Positions 1 through 6,192 of a DNA stretch of 6,376 nt are shown here, piece by piece. Position 1 is the first letter of the stretch; every line of letters begins with the position of its first letter. The DNA comes from Candidatus Gottesmanbacteria bacterium RIFOXYB1_FULL_47_11 (lineage in GTDB: Bacteria; Patescibacteriota; Microgenomatia; UBA10105; UBA927): NCBI GenBank assembly GCA_001779455.1, contig MFKE01000028.1, positions 41,250 to 47,625 of the forward strand. Direction: 5' to 3'. Below the pieces are notes generated by a model. That model had not been told where the DNA came from, did no database searches, and saw only the letters and a list, made by a program, of their open reading frames with translations. The translations under genes were made by a program, and so were the position numbers.

Positions 1-7
1 TAAAAGT

Positions 8-12
8 GGGAG
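8..12 (+). promoter_or_regulatory. Shine-Dalgarno sequence of murA
   Basis: GGGAG lies nine bases before the ATG at 22. It supports that start codon. No promoter can be judged because only 21 bases precede the gene. Confidence 0.6.
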
Positions 13-21
13 AATTCTAAA

Positions 22-1353
22 ATGGATAAACTTATCATTACCGGCGGTAATCCTCTGAAAGGCGAGATAGCCGTGGCAGGCGCCAAAAACGTGGCGCTCA
101 AAATACTTGTTGCCTCGCTTCTTACGGATGAAGAGCTGGTAATCCATAACGTACCCCAAATCAGCGATGTCCAGTTTATGCTGGAGGTTCTTACCGAGTT
201 AGGTGTTCAGTCAACCGTGGAAGGCAATACAATCCGGGTCGTTAACAAGCACAAAACAGATGCAAAAGTGCCTCTGGAAGTGGGGTCAAGGCTGCGCACT
301 TCCTCGATGGTGATGGGACCGCTTCTTGCCCGCTACGGAAGAGCAACAACGCCTAATCCGGGCGGATGCAGGCTTGGCGCCCGCCCGATAGACCGGCATA
401 TTGACGCACTCAAGGATATGGGAGCGGATATTACCTACAACTCAAATGACGGATATTTTTACGGGCACACCGAGGGCTTGCATGGGGCGACAATACACTT
501 TGAAAAAAATACCCACACCGGTACGGAAACGCTTATCCTTGCGGCAGTTCTTGCAAAGGGTCAGACAATTTTGGAAAACGCCGCAGAGGAAGTGGAAATT
601 GACGACCTCATCGCATGTCTCAACAAGATGGGTGCCAACATTAAGCGCACCGACCCCAGAACCATCGTCATCGACGGGGTGTCTGCTCTTCATGGGGCGG
701 AATATTCCATTATCCCCGACAGGAACGAAGAGATCACATTTGCTATAGCCGCAGCCATGACAAAGGGAGATGTCACGGTCAAAAATTCCCAACGGGAACA
801 CCTGGCCGCATTCCTGGAAGCATTCAAAAATGCCGGCGGTACCTATGAGCCGGTTGACGGCACGACGACGAGGTATTGCTGCGGCGGGTCGATCCATCCG
901 ACGGATATTGTTACCTCACAGTATCCGGGCTTTATGACGGATTGGCAGGCGCCGTGGGCGGTGTTTATGACACAGGCGACGGGCGTTTCCACAATCCACG
1001 AAACAGTGTTTGAAAGCAGGTTTTCGTACGTTTCAGAACTCAAAAAAATGGGTGCACACATAGAATTTTTTGATCCTGACGTACCTCACCCTGACACATT
1101 TTACAACTTCAACTGGGCAGACCGGGTAGAAGGGTCACATCAGGCCATACGCATAACCGGTCCCACCGCGCTTCATAATGCCGTTCTTGAAATTACCGAT
1201 CTTCGTGCCGTGGCCACACTCGTGCTTGCCGCGCTGGTTGCGCCGGGAGAAAGCATCATACACGGCGTCGGGCAGGTTGACCGCGGATATGAGAGAATTG
1301 AAGAACGCCTGAGAACCCTCGGGGCAACCATTGAGCGGGTGAAGGAGGAGTAA
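22..1353 (+). CDS. murA: UDP-N-acetylglucosamine 1-carboxyvinyltransferase (MurA)
   Basis: MurA transfers enolpyruvate from phosphoenolpyruvate to UDP-GlcNAc in the cytoplasm, the first committed step of peptidoglycan synthesis. The 443-residue product covers the whole EPSP-synthase-like fold. Visible family residues are Lys22-Asn23 in GAKN, Arg92, the active-site loop PGGC with Cys116 followed by GARP (Arg121), Asp307 in MTDWQAP, and Arg421 in VDRGYERIEERL. These match E. coli Lys22, Arg91, Cys115, Arg120, Asp305 and Arg397. Cys116 is the residue fosfomycin alkylates, so the enzyme should be of the sensitive type rather than the Cys-to-Asp type. It is about 24 residues longer than E. coli MurA. 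Most of the excess is an aromatic, acidic insert around residues 349-375, before the conserved DLRA segment. The start is set by GGGAG upstream. The next gene begins one base after the stop, which suggests a shared operon. Confidence 0.96.
   Translation: MDKLIITGGNPLKGEIAVAGAKNVALKILVASLLTDEELVIHNVPQISDVQFMLEVLTELGVQSTVEGNTIRVVNKHKTDAKVPLEVGSRLRTSSMVMGPLLARYGRATTPNPGGCRLGARPIDRHIDALKDMGADITYNSNDGYFYGHTEGLHGATIHFEKNTHTGTETLILAAVLAKGQTILENAAEEVEIDDLIACLNKMGANIKRTDPRTIVIDGVSALHGAEYSIIPDRNEEITFAIAAAMTKGDVTVKNSQREHLAAFLEAFKNAGGTYEPVDGTTTRYCCGGSIHPTDIVTSQYPGFMTDWQAPWAVFMTQATGVSTIHETVFESRFSYVSELKKMGAHIEFFDPDVPHPDTFYNFNWADRVEGSHQAIRITGPTALHNAVLEITDLRAVATLVLAALVAPGESIIHGVGQVDRGYERIEERLRTLGATIERVKEE
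1343..1350 (+). promoter_or_regulatory. Strong Shine-Dalgarno sequence for the GlmU-like gene
   Basis: AGGAGGAG lies inside the last codons of murA, just before its TAA stop and four bases before the ATG at 1355. It is one of the two best ribosome binding sites in the window. It fixes the downstream start and ties translation of the two genes together. Confidence 0.75.
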
Positions 1354-1354
1354 T

Positions 1355-2632
1355 ATGAAAAAAAATCTGACCCTTGTAGTGCTTGCTGCAGGTATAGGGA
1401 AACGGTTCTGGCCGCTTTCTGCCAATAAGACATTGTTCCCGTTTTTCGGGAAACCTCTTTTTCGTTTCCCGGGTCAAATCCCCGGGCAAATTACCAATAT
1501 TGTTATCGTGTCCGACCTAGAAAACGCCGACAGGTTCCGGGAGACGGAAACTCCGGTTGCCAAAAAGGTTGTTATCCAGCCGGAGGCAGCGGGTATGGCA
1601 GACGCCGTACTTTGTGCAAAAAACGAGCTGTCCGGCGGCAGTGCCATCATTCTGATAGCGGATGATGTAGCTCAGACCGGACTGTTGGAACAGCTGGTTG
1701 CCAAAGCCGCATCTACAAATGCATCCGGCGTGTTGATCGGATGGAAAACGCCTGCATATTTTCCGGGCGGGTATTTGCGTCTTGCGGGAAACCGCGTGAT
1801 GTCGATAGAAGAAAAGCCGGGGGCGGGAAATGAACCGAGCCCTTTTGTGAATATCTTCGCCCAGTATATAGAGGATGCGGATCTCTTGCTTGCACAGTTA
1901 TCCCGGACACGGAGTGCGGCCGACGATGTGTATGAAAAAGCTCTTTCCGTGCTGATGAAGACGCACGAATTCGTGATGCTGCCGTATGACGGCCGCTTTG
2001 CATCGCTCAAATACCCGTGGCATGTCTTAGATGTCATGGATGTACTGCTGGGGGAGCTGAAATCATATAAAGGGAAGGATGTGGTCATCAAAGACAACGT
2101 CATTTTGGAGGGACCTGTGTATATTGATGACGGGGTAAAAATTTTTGAAAACACAAAAATAACCGGCCCGTGTTATATCGGAAAAAATACGATTATCGGA
2201 AATAATAATATAATCAGGCATTCGCATATCGGTGCCGGGTGTGTGACGGGATTTAATACCGACATTGCCCGAAGCTATATCGGAGACAACTGTTGGTTCC
2301 ACGGTAACTATATCGGTGACAGCGTGCTGGAAGGAAATGTGAGTATGGGCAGCGGGGCGCGTCTGGCAAATCTCCGGTTGGACGACGGGGAAATTAAGGG
2401 AACGGGAAGAAATAAATTAGGTGCGATGATAGGGACGGGGGTACGCATCGGCGTCAATGCCTCGATTATGCCGGGCCTAAAAATCGGAAAAGATTCGTTT
2501 ATCGGATCGGGAGTAGTCCTTGCGCAGGACTTGCCTGACAACTCATTTTGTACGGCCAAACCCGTCTATGAGATTACCAAAAATAAAAAAACCGCCTCGG
2601 GCTCCCGCGACAAATTTAAACAAAAAATTTAA
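1355..2632 (+). CDS. GlmU-like sugar-1-phosphate nucleotidylyltransferase with left-handed beta-helix domain
   Basis: The 425-residue protein has two domains. Residues 1-235 form an NTP-transferase domain: the nucleotide-binding start VVLAAGIGKRFWPLS, Lys25, GKPL at 32-35, Asp103 as a likely metal ligand, EKP at 153-155 and PWHVL at 221-225. Residues about 240-405 are hexapeptide repeats (for example IGNNNI, IGAGCV, IGKDSF) forming a left-handed beta-helix. The helix carries HGNY (316-319), ANLR (338-341), Lys348 and a GRNKLGAMIG-type segment. This matches the archaeal bifunctional enzyme family (Sulfolobus ST0452 type), which acetylates GlcN-1-P and then makes UDP-GlcNAc. The position directly behind murA fits supply of MurA's substrate. 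Oddities are His223 where the family usually has Asp, a shortened segment with a PGQIPGQI repeat (39-46), and a basic, probably disordered tail (407-425). Substrate is inferred; a glucose-1-P or mannose-1-P enzyme remains possible. Confidence 0.85.
   Translation: MKKNLTLVVLAAGIGKRFWPLSANKTLFPFFGKPLFRFPGQIPGQITNIVIVSDLENADRFRETETPVAKKVVIQPEAAGMADAVLCAKNELSGGSAIILIADDVAQTGLLEQLVAKAASTNASGVLIGWKTPAYFPGGYLRLAGNRVMSIEEKPGAGNEPSPFVNIFAQYIEDADLLLAQLSRTRSAADDVYEKALSVLMKTHEFVMLPYDGRFASLKYPWHVLDVMDVLLGELKSYKGKDVVIKDNVILEGPVYIDDGVKIFENTKITGPCYIGKNTIIGNNNIIRHSHIGAGCVTGFNTDIARSYIGDNCWFHGNYIGDSVLEGNVSMGSGARLANLRLDDGEIKGTGRNKLGAMIGTGVRIGVNASIMPGLKIGKDSFIGSGVVLAQDLPDNSFCTAKPVYEITKNKKTASGSRDKFKQKI
1469..1492 (+). 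repeat. 12-base in-frame tandem duplication encoding PGQIPGQI
   Basis: Two adjacent 12-base units agree at 9 of 12 positions, and two of the three differences are synonymous third-base changes. Each unit encodes Pro-Gly-Gln-Ile. The repeat sits in the nucleotidyltransferase domain where the family normally has a helix following GKPL. Confidence 0.6.
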
Positions 2633-2635
2633 TTT

Positions 2636-3355
2636 ATGACGCATCCTATTGTGATATTACATGGTTGGGGACTATCGGCGGCGACATACCTGTCGCTTTC
2701 GCAGGTGTTCCGCAAAAAAAAATTCCGGGTGTTCGTACCGGATTTTCCCGGATTTGACAGCGTGCATATTCCTAAAAAACCGTACGGGCTCAATGATTAT
2801 ACTCAATTTCTCCATGCCTATATGGCGGAACATAAAATTTCTCAGCCGGTTATCCTCGGTCATTCATTCGGCGGCCGCGTCGCCCTCAGGTATCAGGAAC
2901 TGTATCCGGAGCGTGTGCACGCAATGATTCTTACCGGCACACCGGGGTTTACCCCCGTGCCGCGAAGGCGCCTTATGCTGTTTATTACCCTTGCCAAAAT
3001 AGGGGGAATATTTTTTTCGTACCCGCTCTTAAACCGTGTAAAAAACAGAGTACGCCTTTGGTATTATTATCTCGTCGGGGCCAGGGACTATTACCGTGCC
3101 GAAGGGGTGATGCGGGATACGTTTAAAAATATTGTAAGCGAATCCCTCGATTCAAGTATGGAAGCAGTCCGGATACCGACTCTCCTTGTGTGGGGTGCAA
3201 AAGATATTATTGTCCCCGTGGGGATTGCCCACCGCATGAAAAATGTCATCCGGGGATCCAAACTTATCGTTTTGCCAAACAGCGGCCACAGTATTCCGTT
3301 TACTCACTCAAAAGAATTTGCGTCGGTAATTCTTCCCTGGATCGAACAGTTATGA
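2636..3355 (+). CDS. Alpha/beta hydrolase
   Basis: This 239-residue protein has a complete alpha/beta-hydrolase core: HGWG (residues 9-12) as oxyanion-hole region, nucleophile elbow GHSFGG with Ser77, Asp190 in WGAKD and His218 in NSGHS, giving a full Ser-Asp-His triad. Between the elbow and the acid lies a short helical lid (about 106-165), rich in basic and aromatic residues and including WYYY, that would shape the substrate pocket. There is no signal peptide, so a cytoplasmic or membrane-facing location is likely. The substrate cannot be told from the sequence; esters, thioesters or lipids are all possible, and the envelope-gene context mildly favours a lipid or cell-wall ester. The ATG lies three bases after the preceding stop in an AT-rich stretch without a Shine-Dalgarno sequence. 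Its TGA overlaps the next ATG. Confidence 0.92.
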   Translation: MTHPIVILHGWGLSAATYLSLSQVFRKKKFRVFVPDFPGFDSVHIPKKPYGLNDYTQFLHAYMAEHKISQPVILGHSFGGRVALRYQELYPERVHAMILTGTPGFTPVPRRRLMLFITLAKIGGIFFSYPLLNRVKNRVRLWYYYLVGARDYYRAEGVMRDTFKNIVSESLDSSMEAVRIPTLLVWGAKDIIVPVGIAHRMKNVIRGSKLIVLPNSGHSIPFTHSKEFASVILPWIEQL

Positions 3356-4425
3356 AACGGATTATTTCCTGTTCCCTTTCTCCGAATATGGAAAGGGACG
3401 ATGTATGGCTCGCGCTCCGGCTTCTTTTTTCACCATGGAGGTGGAAATGCGGAGCGGCAGTAAAAAAAGCAGAAGCACATTTTGGCGGTGTATCTTTCAA
3501 CAGCGGCAGGGCGGCGCTGTTTGCCATACTGCGCGCATTTGGCATTGGAGAGGGAGACGAAGTTATACTTCAGGCGTTTACGTGTGTTGCCGTAGCGGAT
3601 AGCGTCCGCCGGACGGGAGCCGTGCCGGTGTATGCGGATATAAACCGCGCGTATAACATGGATGTAGTTGATTTTGCCCGCAAGATTACAAAAAAAACAA
3701 AGGCGGTTATTGTCCAGCACACATTCGGCGTTCCGGCAGACATGGATTCCATTCTTGCGGCGGCCAAAAAATATAATATCCGTGTCATCGAAGATTTTGC
3801 CCATACGATGAGTTTACCCCTCTGCGGCGACGCGGGGTTTTATACGTTTGGCAGGGACAAAGTGTTATCGAGTGTATTCGGGGGACTGGCACTGATGAAG
3901 GATAATGCAAAGTTAAAAAAATATCATAAAACATTAGAATATCCCTCATCTTTCTGGATAGTGCAGCAACTTCTGCATCCTGTCGCGTTTTCCGTCATTT
4001 TGCCGCTGTACCGGTCCGGTATCGGCAAAGGAATACTTGTTGTCTTACAGCGATTAGGATTATTGTCATTTCCTCACACGGCAAAAATTGAAAAATATCC
4101 AAACGCTTTGGCCGAACTTTTATTACTTCAATTAAAAAAGCTTGAACGATATACAAAACAGCGTCGGGAAATAAGCAAACTCTACGGGAAAGATTTTGCC
4201 TATTTACGATACCCGGTGCTTGTTGAGGACCCGCAGGCGGTTCGTGCGAAGGCAAAAAAACAGGGGATATTTCTGGGTAATTGGTATCACAACGTCGTTG
4301 ACCCCGCCGACGCGGGGTACACGAAGGGCACCTGCCCAAAGGCAGAGGAGGCAGCGCGGCATATTATAAATTTGCCGACACGCATTTCCCCGGCAGAAGC
4401 AAAACGGGTGCTAGACATCTTATGA
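3352..4425 (+). CDS. DegT/DnrJ/EryC1/StrS-family PLP-dependent aminotransferase
   Basis: The 357-residue product belongs to the fold-type I sugar aminotransferase family. Visible signatures are FNSGRAAL (49-56, phosphate-binding), the aromatic stacking region QAFTCVAVADSV (74-85), VQHTFGVPADMD (121-132), EDFAH with Asp148 and His151, and GRDK with Lys170 as the expected PLP Schiff-base lysine, followed by VFGG. Such enzymes typically transaminate ketosugar nucleotides; some homologues act as dehydratases, so the reaction is not certain. Residues about 196-242, normally soluble, form a strongly hydrophobic stretch broken by basic residues, suggesting membrane contact. A start at 3352 is chosen because it forms an ATGA overlap with the preceding gene. 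The frame stays open upstream to 3190, but that part lies wholly inside the hydrolase gene and has no family similarity. The gene ends in another ATGA overlap. Confidence 0.87.
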   Translation: MKRIISCSLSPNMERDDVWLALRLLFSPWRWKCGAAVKKAEAHFGGVSFNSGRAALFAILRAFGIGEGDEVILQAFTCVAVADSVRRTGAVPVYADINRAYNMDVVDFARKITKKTKAVIVQHTFGVPADMDSILAAAKKYNIRVIEDFAHTMSLPLCGDAGFYTFGRDKVLSSVFGGLALMKDNAKLKKYHKTLEYPSSFWIVQQLLHPVAFSVILPLYRSGIGKGILVVLQRLGLLSFPHTAKIEKYPNALAELLLLQLKKLERYTKQRREISKLYGKDFAYLRYPVLVEDPQAVRAKAKKQGIFLGNWYHNVVDPADAGYTKGTCPKAEEAARHIINLPTRISPAEAKRVLDIL

Positions 4426-4955
4426 ATATCCAAACGCTTGTGGTCGGGTCAATGGCGACAAATTGTTACATCGCGGGGGACATGATTATCGATCCGGGGG
4501 ATGATGCAGAATACATTATAGAGCATCTTACGGCAAAGCCGAAGATGATTGTCGCCACACACGGACACTTTGATCATTTGATGGCAGCCCGGGCCATACA
4601 GCTTGCATACAATATCCCTTTTTATATCCACAGGGATGACATTTTTTTACTTTCCCGCATGCAGGAATCCGCAAAACATTTTTTGGGTCTGCGGCACGTT
4701 GATCCGCCGCCGGAAGCGACTCCTATACCCGATTTGCCGTTTATTCATACTCCGGGACACACTCCGGGGAGTATCACACTTGTTTTTGATGGTATACTGA
4801 TTGTCGGAGATACGGTATTTGCAGGGGGCGCGGTGGGGAGGACGGATTTTGCATATTCCCGCCCTCTTGATCTTTCCGCATCCGTTGACAAAATTATGTC
4901 GTACCCCAAGGGAACACGAATTCTCCCGGGGCACGGAGAGGAGTTTATCATATGA
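4422..4955 (+). CDS. Metallo-beta-lactamase-fold hydrolase, glyoxalase II-like
   Basis: This 177-residue protein contains all metal ligands of the glyoxalase-II/YcbL branch: THGHFDH (His47, His49, Asp51, His52), His113 in HTPGHTPGS, Asp130 in IVGDTVF, and His171 in LPGHGEE. A two-metal centre hydrolysing a thioester or similar bond in the cytoplasm is therefore likely. True glyoxalase II has an extra C-terminal helical domain for glutathione; it is missing here, so the classical lactoylglutathione reaction should not be assumed. The protein stops six residues after the last ligand, lacking the tail with conserved Asn-Pro that usually ends this group. Both ends overlap neighbours by ATGA, and no good Shine-Dalgarno sequence precedes its ATG, so translation probably depends on the upstream gene. 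The physiological substrate is unknown. Confidence 0.9.
   Translation: MNIQTLVVGSMATNCYIAGDMIIDPGDDAEYIIEHLTAKPKMIVATHGHFDHLMAARAIQLAYNIPFYIHRDDIFLLSRMQESAKHFLGLRHVDPPPEATPIPDLPFIHTPGHTPGSITLVFDGILIVGDTVFAGGAVGRTDFAYSRPLDLSASVDKIMSYPKGTRILPGHGEEFII
4935..4943 (+). promoter_or_regulatory. Shine-Dalgarno sequence of the holin-family gene
   Basis: GGAGAGGAG lies eight bases before the ATG at 4952, inside the codons for the final residues of the metallohydrolase. It allows independent initiation in addition to coupling through the ATGA overlap. Confidence 0.65.
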
Positions 4956-5290
4956 TCAGCATCATCGTCCGTTGGGTGTTAAATGCGCTTGCGTTGTATA
5001 TAGTCGCCACCATATTGCCGGGTATCCATTTGTCGGACTTCGGCAGCGCACTTGTGGCGGTTGTCATCATCGGGCTTGTGAATGTCCTTATTAAACCGAT
5101 TTTATTTTTATTGACCCTCCCGGTTACCGTTATTACCTTTGGTCTGTTTGCGTTTGTTCTCAATGCGCTGATGCTGATGCTGGCAAGCGCTCTTACGCCG
5201 GGATTTAAAATCGACGGGTTCGGTACGGCGCTCCTGGGTTCAATTCTATTGTCTCTGATTACCACCGTTCTTTACTCCCTGGTACAATAG
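4952..5290 (+). CDS. Four-helix membrane protein, phage holin family 4 (PF04020-like)
   Basis: The 112-residue protein is almost entirely hydrophobic, with about four membrane segments (roughly 3-23, 31-51, 53-80 and 90-110). The pattern NAL, then PG, then FG, AL is typical of the mycobacterial 4-TMS phage holin family, which is found in many bacterial chromosomes as a small membrane protein of unknown role. The name comes from distant relatives and is not proof of a lysis function; no endolysin or other phage gene is nearby. Residues 11-45 and 71-105 align without gaps at an offset of 60, so the protein looks like two copies of a two-helix unit. It follows the metallohydrolase with an ATGA overlap and its own Shine-Dalgarno sequence. 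The context suggests an envelope role, but no mechanism can be read from the sequence. Confidence 0.87.
   Translation: MISIIVRWVLNALALYIVATILPGIHLSDFGSALVAVVIIGLVNVLIKPILFLLTLPVTVITFGLFAFVLNALMLMLASALTPGFKIDGFGTALLGSILLSLITTVLYSLVQ
5259..5288 (+). promoter_or_regulatory. Candidate promoter for the FemAB-type gene, possibly giving a leaderless transcript
   Basis: TACAAT (5283-5288) preceded by TG at 5280-5281 makes an extended -10 element, and TTACCA (5259-5264) sits 18 bases upstream as a weak -35. Transcription would start at about 5295-5296, which is the ATG itself. The downstream gene lacks a Shine-Dalgarno sequence, in keeping with leaderless translation. The site lies within the end of the holin-family gene, so chance similarity cannot be excluded. 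Confidence 0.35.
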
Positions 5291-5295
5291 ACTGC

Positions 5296-6192
5296 ATGGA
5301 TAAAAACACGTGGGATGCGTTTGTTTTGAAGACGGCGCCGATGGCGCTGTTTCAGTCGTGGGATTGGGGAGAGGTAGAAAAAAAACTCGGCCACAAGATA
5401 TGGCGGTTGACCTGGCCCGGAGGAATTGCGCAGGTGGTAAAAGTCCCTGCCCGCCGCGGGACATTTTTACATATACGGCACGGTCCAGTGGGAACCATTC
5501 AATTGGATGACGTCATAGAGCTGGCAAAAAAAGAACGCGCCTGGTTTATCCGCATAAGCCCACAGGTCCAAAAAATAGATTACCCGGGCTTTGTCCCGGC
5601 ACCGATCCACGCCATGGATGCCGAGGTGTGCCGGGTGTTGGACTTGGACAAACGCGAAGACGAACTTCTTCTGGGTATGCGCAAATCCACCCGCTATGAA
5701 ATTAAACACGCATCGGCGACAGTAAAAAAAAGCAGGGATATAGAAAAATTTATCCGCCTGTACGACGCCACCGCCAAACGGCATAATTTTGTTGAACACA
5801 AAGGAATCCGCGAAGAATTTGACTCACTCGATTGCGATTTATTTCTGGCATCACACGGCGGCCATCTTGCTGCCGCCGCAATCATTGTGTATTCCGGGGA
5901 TCAGGCGATTTATCACCACGGAGCTTCTGTTCCTAATAAGTTCGGTGCCTCGTATCTCGTGCAATGGGAAGCGATACGGGAGGCAAAACGACGGGGCATG
6001 AAGGTCTATAATTTCTGGGGCATAGCACCTGATAATGCTCCAAATCATCCCTGGCAGGGGCTTACCGCATTTAAAACTGGTTTCGGCGGGAGGGAAGTCC
6101 GGTTTATCCACGCAATGGATTTACCTGTTTCGCCGTGGTACGTTATCCCCAAAACAATTGAGGGAATCCGAAAGAAAATCAAAGGATATTAA
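5296..6192 (+). CDS. FemAB-type peptidoglycan bridge aminoacyltransferase
   Basis: FemAB/FemX enzymes add amino acids from aminoacyl-tRNA to the peptidoglycan precursor stem peptide to build the interpeptide bridge. This 298-residue protein shows the family layout of two GNAT-like domains: LFQSWDWGE (18-26) near the N-terminus, MRKSTRYEIKHA (128-139) between the domains, and a C-terminal block with HHGAS (207-211), LVQWEAIREAKRRG (221-234), YNFWGIAP (238-245) and HPWQGLTAFKTGFGG (251-265). It is much shorter than staphylococcal FemA (about 420 residues) and has no coiled-coil arm, resembling compact FemX-like forms. The amino acid donated and the lipid or nucleotide acceptor cannot be predicted. 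It starts five bases after the holin-family stop, without a Shine-Dalgarno sequence. Its place beside murA-pathway genes supports a cell-wall role. Confidence 0.92.
   Translation: MDKNTWDAFVLKTAPMALFQSWDWGEVEKKLGHKIWRLTWPGGIAQVVKVPARRGTFLHIRHGPVGTIQLDDVIELAKKERAWFIRISPQVQKIDYPGFVPAPIHAMDAEVCRVLDLDKREDELLLGMRKSTRYEIKHASATVKKSRDIEKFIRLYDATAKRHNFVEHKGIREEFDSLDCDLFLASHGGHLAAAAIIVYSGDQAIYHHGASVPNKFGASYLVQWEAIREAKRRGMKVYNFWGIAPDNAPNHPWQGLTAFKTGFGGREVRFIHAMDLPVSPWYVIPKTIEGIRKKIKGY

Noticed and set aside
442..897. Open frames on the minus strand, for example opposite murA and opposite the GlmU-like gene
   Set aside because: Their products show no recognisable domain, and they lie entirely within confidently identified + strand genes.
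1468..1486. Two CCCGGG palindromes that could pair as a hairpin
   Set aside because: Explained by the in-frame tandem repeat in the nucleotidyltransferase gene; there is no T-run, and regulation inside this coding region is not supported.
2598..2607. CGGGCTCCCG as a terminator stem near the end of the GlmU-like gene
   Set aside because: The loop would be only two bases and no T-run follows directly.
3190..3351. Upstream extension of the DegT reading frame by 54 residues
   Set aside because: It lies wholly inside the alpha/beta hydrolase gene in another frame, has a Cys-rich composition unlike the family, and the ATG at 3352 gives the same ATGA overlap seen at the next two junctions.
4301..4318. 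GC-rich hairpin ACCCCG-N6-CGGGGT as a terminator
   Set aside because: It is inside the DegT coding region and no T-run follows.
3353..4955. Alternative genetic code with UGA read as glycine, as in some Patescibacteria
   Set aside because: Three genes end in TGA exactly at overlaps with the next start and at the expected family length, and no in-frame TGA interrupts any gene.
4952..5290. Holin-like gene as evidence of a prophage or lysis cassette
   Set aside because: No endolysin, capsid or integrase gene is nearby, and this family is common as an ordinary chromosomal membrane protein.
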